DNA of 64,000 bases. Origin: Ursus arctos (Eukaryota > Chordata > Mammalia > Carnivora > Ursidae). How positions within the stretch are numbered: the first letter of the stretch is position 1; each line of letters opens with the position of its first letter. The DNA lies in contig NW_026622986.1 of assembly GCF_023065955.2 (NCBI RefSeq), positions 14,223,848 to 14,287,847 of the forward strand, in the 5' to 3' direction. The translations under genes and the position numbers were made by a program. Of the stretch, positions 52,137-64,000 are shown in pieces. A model generated the notes under the pieces. It did no database searches and was not told the origin of the DNA. It was given only the letters and a program-made list of their open reading frames with translations.

Positions 52137-55100
52137 TTAAAGAAGAAAACAAAATACATTTTAAATCAGCAATAGAAAAATACAGATTAAAAGTATAAGA
52201 CTGATGATTTGCTAAAAAGTATTCTTTTGGGACCACACCTGGAAACCACACTGGAGGGAATATTAACCATACTATTGGTAGGCAGTTAATGCATTAAGAA
52301 ATCTTACTTTCTCCTCTACGTTTACCAAATGCAAGAAAAGAATGATATTTATGAAAATCTGGTACCTGCAAGTGAATGTTTATAATGACCATGATTGTAA
52401 CCAAACCCTGAGACTGTCAGAAAATGCTATCATCAGCAGAATCATTATCATAGGCTGACAAAGTCAAACTTAAATAGCATGATTCTTCTGGACTTCCACG
52501 ACTAGGAGCCCTTAAAAGAGACTACATTTATTTTGCTGTAACACAACAGAACTTCTCCAGCACTTCAGCAGAGACTGTTAATTACGATGAAACACCTCAT
52601 CACAAAGTTTGGTCTGTAGCCACGGTACTTTGCAGCATGGCAAAACACAGCAAACTGACTCTTGTGACGTATTTCCAATTGCAAGGTGAGTTTGAAAGAT
52701 GTTAGTGATTTGAGTGTCTGGTTTAATAAAGTATAACCTCTTGAGACTACCTACTTTCATTGCTAGAGAGTCTATCTGGACTCACCTCTTAGACGAGGAT
52801 GGTACCAATGGTTAGTGCTAGGTAGTAGTACATGATGTCATTGTTCTCAGCCCTCCCCATTATGTGACAAATGTCCACAGAAATCACACTTTCTCAGTCC
52901 ATAAGGCACAGGTCATCAGATCCTACACTGATGAAAAAAAACAGAAAAAACAAAGGACAAACGCAATCTTGAATCACTACATTCAATTACCTTGGAATTT
53001 TAATGTTTTAAACATCCAAGAAGATACCTACTGTATGATTGCAACTCTTTCACATTCTGGAAAAACTAAAACTTTTTTAAGTTAGGAATGAAGGGTTGCG
53101 GCAAAAGGAGTGATGAATAGGCAAAGCCCGGAGGACTTTTGAGGCAGTGGAACTCTTCTATGTGACACCACATGGGTGCATTGGGTGTACAACACCAAGA
53201 CTGAGCCCTAATGTAAACTATGGACTTTGGGGGACAAGGATGACTTAATGTAAATGTAACAATGTATCACTGTGGTACAGGATGTTGACAAAAGGGCAGG
53301 CTAGTCACGTATGGGAACGTGGGGTAAATGGAAACTCTCTGTACTTCTGCTATGTTTTGCTATGAACTTGAAAATGATGTAAAAAAGAAGGCCTATTTAT
53401 TGTAGGGGGAAAAAAACTATCCATTGAGCCTGCTATTACCATGTATTAAAGCAAGATACAGCCACCTTGAAAATCAAGATAAAGACCGAAGTAACAGAAT
53501 ATGGGTATTGCCCACCAAACTGAACTATATGAAAATACATAACGAAAAGAATTTGAATTGCATACTTAGGCAAGAAAATAACTGACAAATGAAAATGAAT
53601 ATTTTATGATTATAAACAGCGATTCACCACAATAGGAAACAAAACTGCATTATCTATATACTTAAAAGTTTCTATTCTCACTGTAAATCAGAAAACATTG
53701 TTTAATCTGAGAATCATAACGAAAGTTTAATCAGATAAAAAAAGATGATAATTACCTAATATTGCCCTAGTAACTGATGTACAAATAACCTGTTAAATAT
53801 TCACCAAAAGTCAAAAAAGTAACCATCACTTCAATTTAATATGGATGATGCTCCTGAGATCAGTACCATGTTATATCACCGTATTACTTCCTATTAAAAG
53901 AAAATCTGACTAAAAAGTAAGTCAGGGCTATAATTCCTGTGCAGAAAAGATTCCATGCAGCAGGCCAAACATAGCCACCGTTAGATCCCACCTGAACGGC
54001 TGGCCCTTGGTTGGTATCTGGGAGCCTGGATGTGGGCAGGGTTCCCACCATTCCATAACTGCTAAGAGTGGCTGTGCCTAAGTCTTGGTACCAACCAGGT
54101 GAATTATCCCGTATACTTGATTTCCTTCGGCGAACCTGGAATTTTGGTATATGCTAGGGGAAAGAAGCCTACCTGACTGTCATTTAAAGAAAACTTCATT
54201 TAGTCTCTCTAAGATTCCTGAATTGGCAGACAACGTTTCACATGTGTCATCATAATCTGATGCTGGAGGAATGAAGCACATCCATACGCATAGAAACCTG
54301 CACTTGGCTTCCTCTAGACTCCATGCCCCTTTGCTCTGTGCTGATTTTGTTTTGTATCCTTTCACCGTAATAAACCACAGGCAAGAGTACAACTATGCTG
54401 AGACCTATGAGGTCTTCTAGTGAATAACCACATCTGGGTGTCGTTTTGGGAACCTCTAATACAACTGCATTTTGTGGAATCTTTATGATGTGGGTTGATG
54501 TTTTGTACATGATTACAGTCAGAAGGTCATGACACAGAACACCTTTCCTTCAATCTGTTTTTCTTAGTAGTTGCCTTGGAGATTTCTGTAATTCTATATC
54601 CATTTGAATAAAGGATGAAATAATGATATCACAAAATAATATGAAAAAAGCAATAATCCTATTTTAATGAGGAAAAAAAGAGGATCCTGATAATTAACAA
54701 TATGTTCTATAGTAAAAAGTTCCTGTAAAAAAATGAAAAGACCACATAAATTTTCTCCAACTAAATAGGGCTTAATTCATTTTTATGGTTGTTATGAATC
54801 AATAAAGTAACTGGGATAATTATAGAAAAATATATAACTACCGATAACACACTACTGATTATACTTTTTTTGTTTGCAGTCTTTTTCGAAATTTCTTGTA
54901 GAATTAAAAACATAATTCACCTATTAAAGGCAGTGGTTAACAAACTAGTCAAAAAGTCAAAAATACTTCATCCAAAATATAGAATGAGTTATCCACTCCA
55001 CCCTGAAAATAGTGGATCTGATCCTTAAAGACCAATAGGACTCATTTGGGGGAAAACAAAGTGAGTTATCTTATATACATAGATGGTTAAAAGCGTGGCA

Positions 55101-55354
55101 ATCAAATTGGCCACATATACAAGCCTATCCCCATTCATGACTATTTCAATAAAATAAAAATAATAGCAGTAAAGATTTTCAGGGAGTTGAAGTATTTTCA
55201 AGAAGAAAAAGTTGGTAGTCGTAGGGATACTTATAAGGAAAGACAGCAAAACAAAAATACCTTAATGAAATGGAAAACATATCCGGATCTACAGACTTTC
55301 AGATTTTGATGTACGAGCTCTTAAGCATGGAAAAATTCACAGATGTTCACTCAC

Positions 55355-55481
55355 CATCTCCATTATTTTTGTATGCTCTATCAGCAGAAGTCAAGTTGTC
55401 ATTAACTGTTTGCTCTCCTGGAGGACTTTCCATATCAATCCCATTGTCCTTTTTCGCAATTGCTGATAGCACCTCTCCTTC
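55355..55481 (-). pseudogene. Copy of exon 11 (isolated duplicate exon)
   Basis: This 127-nt copy of exon 11 has an open frame, acceptor TTTTTATAG|GAA and donor GGAGATG|GTGAGT intact. It reads EGEVLSAIAKKDNGIDMESP and onward to DRAYKNNGD. Seven substitutions separate it from exon 11, five or more of them amino-acid changing. It lies 9 kb upstream of the gene's promoter without its proper neighbours, so it is probably a non-functional exon relic, although it could still be spliced. Confidence 0.8.
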
Positions 55482-56269
55482 CTATAAAAACAACACAAAA
55501 CAAAACCCACCTTCAGAAAACATCACATTAATTCAATTGCTCGCTCACTCACTTACTCAAGAAAGACAAATACATACCGGCTCTGTCAAGTCATAGGCAC
55601 TATCCTGGGACAAGTTGGAAATAGAAAGAAAAGACAGAGACTACCCTATATGCTAGTAGGACCAGAGATGGAGGAAGACAGATAAGAACACAGAGTATCA
55701 TTTACAAGTTCTACAGGTGAGGTGAATGAAGCACAGCGAAGGCACAAAAGAGAAAACAGTTGTATGTGGGAAGCTCAGGAAGTGCTGCAAAGATAGGGCT
55801 CTATCTTGAAAGACAGACAAAGTGCACAAGGAGGGTGTGAGGGGCCTTCCAGAAAAGGTAGGAGGAGCAAACGGATGAACTATGAAATAACACAGGAAGT
55901 GACGATAGCTAGAGAATGTGGCAAAACTGGAACACACTTTTTGGGAATGGGATACAGACATGTAATTAGAAAATCAGGACTGAACCACAAAGGTGTCATG
56001 CTAGAATATGAACTTTCTCCTTCATGTCATGGGTATCCACCAAATAAGCGGAGAAGTTACAGCATCACAAACATATTTAAAAAGGTCACTCTGACAGCAA
56101 TGTCAAGATGAACATAAAGGAACCAAAACCAGAAGAGTATTTCAAAATTATAGGTGAGGGGGTGAATTATGGTAATAAGATATGAAAAATGGTAAGCAGG
56201 GACAAAATACTGAATGTGGTGAATGACTGAATGTGCTAAATTTTTTTTTGTTTTTTAACTTATTTCTTT

Positions 56270-56465
56270 TTTAAATTTTTGTTGATTGATTGATTGGTCA
56301 GGGAAAGAGAGAGAGAGCACAAGCAGGAGGAGTGGCAGGCAGAGAGAGAAGCGGACTCCATGCTGAGCAAGGAGCCCAACCCGGGACTGGATCCCAGGAT
56401 CCTGGGATCATGACCTGAGCTGAAGGCAGACACTTACTTAACCCACTGAGCCAGCCAGGTGTCGC
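56270..56465 (-). mobile_element. CAN-SINE, duplicate copy
   Basis: Counterpart of 18455-18645, same orientation and truncation. Confidence 0.9.
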
Positions 56466-56534
56466 TTTTCTAATTTAAATTCAATTAATTAACATATAAT
56501 GTATTACTGGTTTCAGAGGTAGAGATGTGGTGAT

Positions 56535-56748
56535 TGTTTTTTAAAAATTTATTTATTTATTTTTAGAGAGAGACAGTGTGCGCATGCAGGGGAAGGGGCA
56601 GAGGGAGAGGAAGAGAGAGAATCCTCAAGCAGACTCCCTACTGAGTATGGAGCCAGACATGGGGCTTGATATACCAGGACCCTGAGAACACGACCTGAGC
56701 CAAAGTCATGAGTCAGATGCTTAACCGGGTGAGCCACCCAGGTGCCCC
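56535..56748 (-). mobile_element. CAN-SINE, duplicate copy
   Basis: Counterpart of 18722-18924. Confidence 0.9.
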
Positions 56749-57200
56749 TGGATATAGCAATTTCGGGGAAGTTTGGAGTCCAGGATTTTTCCTGCTTCAG
56801 TGTTTCGGTGGTGCCATACACTAGCATGGGGAAAACAAATGACAGAGCAGATTACAAAAAGTCAGGGAAGTGGGAAAGGTCATAAACGATGTTTTTAATC
56901 CGGGACATACCAAATTTGAAGCACCCAGGAGACTTAAGAAGAAAGTTATAGACAAATACATTTGAAGTAGGAAAAAAATGACATTGCTCAGGAAAATATA
57001 ATTAATATAATTATACATATTTAAATATAACAAAATATAATTGATATAATTACATAATGAAAACCTACACAAAACTCTGAAATTTTCAGAACAAAAGTAA
57101 AAGCGGGGGGAAAAAGCCATGGGATTCAATATTTCAATTATATACTTCACATTAGTCTCAAGGATAGAAAATACACTTTTATTAACATAGGCAAGTTAAT

Positions 57201-57415
57201 GGGCACCTAGGTGGCTCAGTTGGTTAAGCATCTGACTCTGGATTTTGGCTCAGGTCATGATATGGGGTTTGAGAGACTGAGCCCCACATCAGGCTATGGC
57301 CATGCTCAGTGGGGAGTCGGCTTCTCTCCCTCTCTCTTCCTCTCCCTCTTACCCTCTCCCCCCACCACTCTCTCTCACGCACGCGCTCTGAAATAAATTA
57401 AACTTTAGGAAAAAA
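57201..57415 (+). mobile_element. CAN-SINE, duplicate copy
   Basis: Counterpart of 19381-19592. Confidence 0.9.
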
Positions 57416-57790
57416 ACATATACAGGCAAGTATTCATCTCTGTAATGAACAGCATTTTTAGATTAATAAAAAGATTGAACCACAAAACACCGATTTAAGA
57501 TTTTGTAAGAATACTCCCTTTAAAAAATCAATCTTAAAAGATTTAAATTGTGGAAGAGAAATACTTATGGGATCATAGCATTTGGGGGCATTTTTAAGTA
57601 CTACTATGATTTACGAAAAAAAGATAAAACCCCATTTTAAAATTCACATGGTTTTCTTATGTGAACTGTGAATATAAAACTAATAGCTCTAATTTCCTAT
57701 CTACGAATACAAGATGGTAGTTAAGGACTGGAGAAAGAACCTAGTAATAAAAAATTAATAATCATGACAATCCAAGCTGAATGTTTTCTG

Positions 57791-59100
57791 GAGTCCAAAT
57801 AATTTCGCCCTCAGAATTTTAAAGACATTGTTTTCAGCATTCTTGATGCCGGCAAAAAAATTTTGACATTAGCCTGATTTATTACACTTTTGTTGGTACT
57901 TGTTTATTTTCTCTTCATAGAAACTTCTAAGATCTTTTCTTTTTCCTGGCGGTTCTGAATATTCATGATGATGGGCTTAGATGTGATTCTTTTTATTCAT
58001 CAACCTTACCACTTAGTTGGCCCTTTTAGATTTTCGCACTCAGAAATTTCTTTTATGATTGCTTAAAATTACTTTCTCCTATCCGTTTGTCTTTCTGGAG
58101 CTCCTAATAGTGACATACTTGATTTTCCAGATTGATCTCCATATTACTTAACTTTTCTCTCATTTTTTCATCTTTGCTCTTTACTTTCCCTTGTAGGAAA
58201 CTTTCTTATTTTTTCCTTTTTAGTAAATTAGTTTTCATCTGGCAATCTCTTTTAATTTCTACGAACTCTTTCTTGCTCCAATTGTTTTTCATAATTGTAT
58301 GTTCATTTTCTTAAATCTCTTTGAGAAAATTAAAATACTTATTAAGTTGTCTTCTGTTGCCTGCATTATTGCTGTTTGTTCCTGGTCTGGTTGTTTTACT
58401 TTTTCCTACCAGATCTTCTTCTTTATGCTACCAGTTTATCTCAAATGTGATCCTTAGTCATCAATTTTCTGACTGAAGGGCTAGGTTAATTTTCATAGCT
58501 AGACGACAGGGAACCTTGTGTCAGATGTGTAGGCCTAGTTCCTCAGTAGACCTCTTCCTTGATTGTTAGGCTTCAATCACTTTAGGATGCCTGAGAAGGA
58601 AGTTGGTAGTCTCTGGCCCACCCTAGACCTCTACTCTGGGAGAACTAATGGCCAATTTTAGAAGTTTTAGCTCTTCCCAGGTATTTCTTTTCATCTACTT
58701 ACAGAATCGTCCTTGATTTTCAGTTTGGGAAAAAATATCTTTACTGCCAACAAGGAGAGATGCGCCAACTTGTGTAACTGAAGGAAGTCCTTCAATTTAT
58801 CACCTTGATGTCTGTCTCATTTTCTACTTCCGCTCTTGATACCAATTGACTTTGAACTTAAAATCTTTCTGAAAAGTCTGCTGGAAAAGCAGTTTTCACC
58901 TCTCTTCTAGCCCTGTCCTGCTCATGTCCTCGACTCAGCTCTCACAACTCTGGCTTATCAACAGTATAGTCCCAGAGAATCCTGTCAAATCTCCGGTCAG
59001 TTATTTTGCCTCATTCCCTTTTATACTTATTTACACCATTAGAGTTGGATGTGGAGGGATGAAGTAGAGAAATATATGCTCAACTCACCAACTTGAACAA
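57791..59100 (-). mobile_element. Probable ancient LINE, reverse orientation
   Basis: Long T-rich stretch with old LINE-like wording (TTTCTGGAGCTCCTAATAGT, GCTCTTTACTTTCCCTTG). Family assignment uncertain. Confidence 0.35.
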
Positions 59101-59149
59101 TAACTCAAACTTAGGTCTTTTGACAGTCTTCTTACCAAGGATATGCACA

Positions 59150-59370
59150 TCATATTCAGCTCTTTTCCTTATTAGGTGTGTGTCCTTAGGCAACCCATTT
59201 CACCTCTTTTTGTCCCAAATTTCTTAACTATTATTTAGGGGAAATGATATTGAAAATACATAGTAATATAAACTGGGGAAATAATATCAGTCATATAGAG
59301 TTTCAGTGAGGATGTTTTAAGGGTATCTAGCATAATGGCTGACACATATGAGCACCCAATAAATGATAAC
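59150..59370 (-). mobile_element. MIR
   Basis: CCTTAGGCAACCCATTTCAC, then TTTCTTAACTATTATTTAGG and TGGCTGACACATATGAGCAC follow reverse MIR order. Confidence 0.75.
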
Positions 59371-61170
59371 TTAAAACACAGGGTTCAAAGCATACAAGTA
59401 AAACCTATATTTAGTTCACATCTTGGGTACCTAACCAAGGCTACTTATTTTAATTTCAGTGGGAACACTTTTTTATTTACTTTATGGCCTTATTTACTGT
59501 TACTACTTCTGGATCAGACGTGGCCATTGTCACAAGCTGTATCTTTTTCCATGAAAAATTACTATTCACAGATGACTTATTTTTATTGTATTAAATATTG
59601 GGGTCTAGAAAAAAGTCATTTAGAATGAAAAAAAAAAAAACTAGGCAGATTATCAGGTGGGTAATTTGACTTGAAAATCTATACGAATAAGAGCCAACAG
59701 AGAAAAAAGTGAGAAATTCAGTCATTTGAGAAATGATTAACAAAAAGACATTTTCATTTAGATATTATAGTCAAACACTAACATAAATGGCTTTTTAATT
59801 TAATCAACAGCAAACTGAAGGTATGAGATCATTTTATATTTTAAGACAGATTACAGAGTTCACATTAAACATTTATTTTCCTTGACAGATATACTTTGTC
59901 ATTTTTTTCCTCCCTAGACATTAAAAAAGTAGGACTTTGGACATATTATATAACTTATCTGAACCTTATTTTCCTCAGCCATAAAATGAGAAAGTACTTC
60001 CTCTTTTATAGGATTATTATTTGAAAAAAATGAATCAATATAGGTGATCTCTTTGTCCTACGTTCCCCGACAAGGAATTGTCCTACCCCATTCAGAAAAG
60101 ATACGGGTGGTACAAGGAACACTGTGGATGTGTTTGATAAAATAAATTGTCCTCTTATTATTTAAAATTGAAATAAAATGAAGCTCAAAACTATCCCAGT
60201 GAAGGAAAACCACAAAATGAGACATTAGTCTGCTACCTCTATAAAAGTAGCAGACTGAAAATATACTTTTCAGAGGAACAGTCATCTATTATCCAATTTT
60301 AAACCCTAGCAATTTTAAGAGATGCGCTGCACTTAATGTTGAAAGAAGTATCACCTTGAGAAGACCCACAATACAAAGATTGTATATGTGGATGGAGAAT
60401 AGATGTTCCTCCTGATTGACCTTTCTTCCCTCCTGATTGACCTTACTTCATTTTATATTTATTGGTTCTGTTTTTTTAAAAATCAGACTTATTTATTTTT
60501 CCCCACACAAAATGTACAGATCTGCCCAAGAGGGTGTGACCTGATTGCAAAAAACCTTCCAAGAACAAGAAGCCAGACAGATGCAAGACGTTTGTCACTA
60601 TGTAAAGTTTGGCAAGCTTTCTCTGGACATGTCTGCTGCAAAGCAGTGTGGGGGAAGAGAACATTTACTTGCTTTAAGACAGACTGTTATCAAATTCTTC
60701 TAGATGTTCTAGAGGGCATGAGACTAGGTTTTTGGTTCTTTTGCATTTCTTGTAGTTATATGCTTGAGCTAAATGATACCAGGCTGGGTGCTTTTGCAGG
60801 GATGTCTTCTGAGGATGAGATGCCCCAAGTGAAGGAATTATACAAAGATTACTTAAGTCACTGAAACATGAATCTAGACTCTTTTATAGTTAGATGGGAA
60901 CAGAAAGGAAATAGCTCTTCTTCCCCTTAAAAAAAAATCTTTCCACTTTTCCTCGATCCCATCCCATTTGCAACTAACCTGTGAAGTGTGTGCTTCTGTT
61001 TGTATGCTATTTGTGTGCAAATATTTTAATTAAATACTTGCTATATAGCTGTTTACTCTGCTTACTTTTTATTCACACAACTGTTTTAAGGATGACTTCA
61101 TGTTGCTACATGCACAAGCAGTCTATTTCTCTATTGCAATACAGTACTCTACCACTGCATAGTGTGCAGA
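59371..61170. other. Intergenic, nothing supported
   Basis: A second weak MIR-like piece lies at 59940-60060. A 153-codon plus-strand open frame at 60403-60864 has no recognisable family and no gene context. Confidence 0.4.
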
Positions 61171-61179
61171 AACTGTCCA

Positions 61180-62870
61180 GTCCCAGGGATGGGCACCCAG
61201 AATGTCTTCAATTCTTTGCCATTACAATAACACTGTGGTACGTTTATATGCCCCTTTATAAACCTGAATGAGAATTTCTTTGAAAGAGCAGGATTTCTGG
61301 GTCATAGAGAGGGGCAAATGTATTTTATAAAATATTGCAAGATTCTCTCTTGATAGGTTGCGCCAGTCTACATACTTACCAGCAGAGCATAAAGGATCCT
61401 GGAGCTTTACATTACTGCCAACACTTGGCATTATATGGCTTTCTAATTTTTTGCCAGTTTAATGAATGGAAAGCAGTATCTCACTATTGTTTCAATTTGC
61501 TTAAGCATCTCTTCATGTGCTTGTAAACCTGTTGGGTTTACTTTTCTGTAAACTGCTTGTTTATATCCTTTGTCTTTTTCCTATTATGGTTCCTCTATTT
61601 TTATTGAATTGCAAGGAATCCTGGTATATTATAGATACTACTTCTGTATCAATTTTAGACATTGTACTATCACCCAATCTGTTACCTTTCAGTTAACTTT
61701 GTTCATAATCTTTTCCCTTGAACAGAGTTTTCAAAAATTTCTGATGTTATTAAAAATTTGCCCTACAGTTTATGCTCTATGGTTTAAGAAATCTTTCAGT
61801 ACCTTGTCAAAAAATATTCTCTTATGTTATCAACTACCAACTTTAAAGTTTTTCCTTTCACAGTTCAGTTTTTAACATTTGGAGTTACCCTTGTACATGG
61901 TATTAGGTAGGGACTGAGGTATTCTTTTTGTTCACTTAGTGAGCCAGATTCCCAACACTATCATCTTTAGCATGTGTATAAGTGCCTTACATACTATATG
62001 CATATGTGTTTCAGAATTCTCTATTTTGTTCCACTACTTCCCATGTCTGTTTTTCTGTCAATGCTATGTTTTATTGCCATGGTTGGGCACTACGTCTTAC
62101 TAATTGCTTGGGCCAGGCCTATGTCTTCTCTTTTCATAGCTTACTTTTATTATGCTGCTTAGAGCAAGCGATTGAGTTTCTCAAAAATCTATATGGAATT
62201 GTAGTTGGTTCTGCATTAAATTTATAGCTACATTTAATAATTCACATATTTAATACAGTAAATTATTCCTTCTTAGAGCATAGAATATCTCTCCACATTA
62301 TTCAGATTTTGTCCTTCATTAGAGTTTCAAAATTTCTCCATAGAGGTTTTGTGTATTCTAGATTAACTTAATTACTACAGAATTTATGGGTTCTGATGGT
62401 ATTTTAAATGCATCTTTTTAGTTACAATTTTTTTTTGGAGATTGTTGGCATAGATAAATGCTATTGATTTTTGTATATTGATTTGCTGTCCATCAACCTT
62501 GCCGAACTTTCTTATTATTCTCATATTTGTATGTTGATTTTATTGTCAGATAAATGATCATCTACAAATAATGATGGTTTAATCTCTTCTGAACTTTACG
62601 TATCATTTTTTTCTTTATAGAATTAGTTGTGACTTTCAGTCTATATTAAACAGCATTAGAGATAGTAAGCAATCTTGACTTAAAGGGAACATCTTAAAAA
62701 GTTTCTCCTTTAAATATATTGTTGACAGAAGGAAGCTTTATCAAGTTAAAGTTTTCTTTATTTCTAGTTTATCGTTATAGCAGAACTTTGTAAAATGCTC
62801 TTTTATCTTGATTAATCAGATAATTTTTCTCATTCTATTAATGCTGTGAATTTCATTGATATATTTTCTT
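61180..62870 (-). mobile_element. Old L1 ORF2, reverse orientation
   Basis: Reverse-strand ORF2 wording such as CCAACACTTGGCATTATATG, TTTGCCAGTTTAATGAATGG and GATTTGCTGTCCATCAACCT occurs in the expected order, heavily mutated. Confidence 0.75.
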
Positions 62871-62874
62871 TTAT

Positions 62875-64000
62875 TTTTTTGGTTTTTTAAGTTTTTCTTT
62901 TAACTCCAGTTAACATACAGTGTTCTATCAGTTTCAGGTATACAATATAGTGATTCAACAATTCCATACATCCCTAGTGCTCATCACAAGTGTACTCCTT
63001 AATCCCCATCACCTATTTAACCCATCACCCATACTCCCTCCCCTCTGCTAACCATCAGTTTGTTCCTATAGTTAAGAGTCTATTTCTTGATTTGTCTCTC
63101 TCTCACTCTTTTTTCCCCCTCTGTTCATGTTTTCTTTCTTAAATTTCACATATGAGTGAAATCATATGGTCTTTGTCTTTCTCTCGCTGGCTAATTATTA
63201 TTTTATCTCTAATTTCATCCATGTTGTTGCAAATAACAAGATTTCATTCTTTTTATGGCTGAGTAATATTCCATTGTGTGATTTTTATATATATATATTT
63301 CTATATAATACCACTTTTTCTTTATCCACTCATCAATTGATGGGCACCTGACCTTCCTCCATACCTTGTCTATTATAAATAATACAGCTATAAACATAGG
63401 GGTGCATGTATTCTTTGGGTAAATACCCAGTAGTGTGATTCACTTTTTGAGGAACCTCCATACTGTTTTGCACAGTGGCTGCACCAGTTTGCATTCCCAC
63501 CTACAGTGCACTTTAACCAACACCGGTTGTTTCTTGTGTTGTTGATTTTAGCCATTCTAACAGGTGGGAGGTGACATCTCATTGTAGATTTGATTTGCAT
63601 TTCCCTGACACCAAGTGATGATGAACACCTTTTCATGCGTCTGTTGGCTCTCTGTATGTCTTCTTTGGAGAAATGTGTGTTCATGTCTTCTGCCAATTAT
63701 TAATTGGATTATTGGGGGTTTTTTGATGTTGAGTTGTATGTTATTATGTATTTTGGATACTAACCCTTTATCAAGTTATATCATTTGCAAATATCTTCTC
63801 CAATTCAGTAGGTTGCCATTTAGTTTTGTTGAGTTTTTCCTTCATTGTGCAAAACCTTTCAATTTTGATGTAGTCCCTGTAGTTTATTTTCGCTTTTGTT
63901 TCCCTTGCCTCAGGAGACACATCTAGAAAAAGTTGCTATGGCTGATGTTAAAGAGATTATTGCTTGTTTTCTCTTCTAGGATTTTAAGGGTTTCAGGTCC
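62875..64000 (-). mobile_element. L1 3' half, reverse orientation
   Basis: 3' UTR at 62875-63230, then ORF2 C-terminus ([39 protein letters not shown]) continuing past the window end; frames are interrupted. Confidence 0.9.

Larger units (their letters stand above)
51946..57790 (+). repeat. Permuted segmental duplicate of 28.0-31.4 kb joined to 17.3-20.0 kb
   Basis: Positions 51946-55118 are a same-orientation copy of about 28012-31408. Positions 55115-57790 are a same-orientation copy of about 17288-19966. The two pieces meet at ATAT, shared by both sources. Within the window's gene the second source lies to the left of the first, so the copy has the reverse order. Divergence is a few percent by eye (7 differences in 127 bases of exon 11). 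The copy carries the same three CAN-SINEs as 18455-19590 but lacks the SINE at 29084-29281. Confidence 0.9.

Noticed and set aside
60403..60864. 153-codon plus-strand open frame
   Set aside because: No recognisable domain, no splice or promoter context, and a T-rich hydrophobic start typical of chance frames in LINE-rich DNA.

Overview
The window looks like nuclear DNA of a caniform carnivore. It holds dozens of tRNA-derived CAN-SINEs (5' end GCGCCTGGGTGGCTCAG or GGCACAGCGGTTAAGCG, CT-rich middle, AATAAATAAA tail), carnivore-type L1 3' ends, and older MIR, L2 and MER5A relics. The GGCACAGCGGTTAAGCG SINE subfamily resembles the youngest SINEs I know from bears, so a bear or close relative is my best guess; that is inference. 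There is no prokaryotic, plasmid or CRISPR content. One multi-exon gene fills the left 46 kb on the minus strand. Its exons are short and split by kilobases of repeats. Joined by splice sites and codon phase, 17 exons (46054 down to 5054) encode an N-terminal ankyrin-repeat protein with a long charged central region, matching the ANKRD26/CCDC144/ANKRD20/POTE family. The full set of middle exons fits ANKRD26 best. The C-terminal coiled-coil exons should lie beyond position 1. Exon 1 sits in a CpG-rich promoter area (about 45540-46210). Three places look damaged or altered: a one-base loss just after the expected start codon, a lost acceptor AG at exon 14, and a phase conflict at the acceptor of the large exon 16. 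The copy may therefore be decaying, may use altered splicing and start sites, or may carry assembly errors. Region by region: 1-5050 is L1 ends, CAN-SINEs, a probable solo LTR and intron. 5054-46054 is the gene, with introns containing an inverted-orientation L1 (25.5-27.36 kb), two near-identical young L1 3' ends (27.4 and 38.4 kb), a MER5A, several MIR and L2 relics, and a 0.7 kb AT-rich minisatellite in intron 1. 46.2-48.7 kb is a head-to-tail SINE pair, an old L1 and a young SINE. 48.7-57.8 kb, upstream of the promoter and on the same strand, holds dispersed relics of the same gene family: two exons that normally follow exon 17, then a copy of exon 7 and a copy of exon 11. The exon 7 and exon 11 copies lie in one 5.8 kb block that joins the window's 28.0-31.4 kb sequence directly to its 17.3-20.0 kb sequence, in the reverse of their order in the gene. 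57.8-64 kb is mostly LINE and MIR sequence with no gene I can support. The most unusual structure is this permuted duplicate. Its internal junction joins 31.4 kb to 17.3 kb, as expected if a 17.3-31.4 kb segment had been circularised or tandemly joined and then reinserted with loss of part of it. A SINE present in the source and absent from the copy, and a MIR that is whole in the copy but cut in the source, give the order of events.
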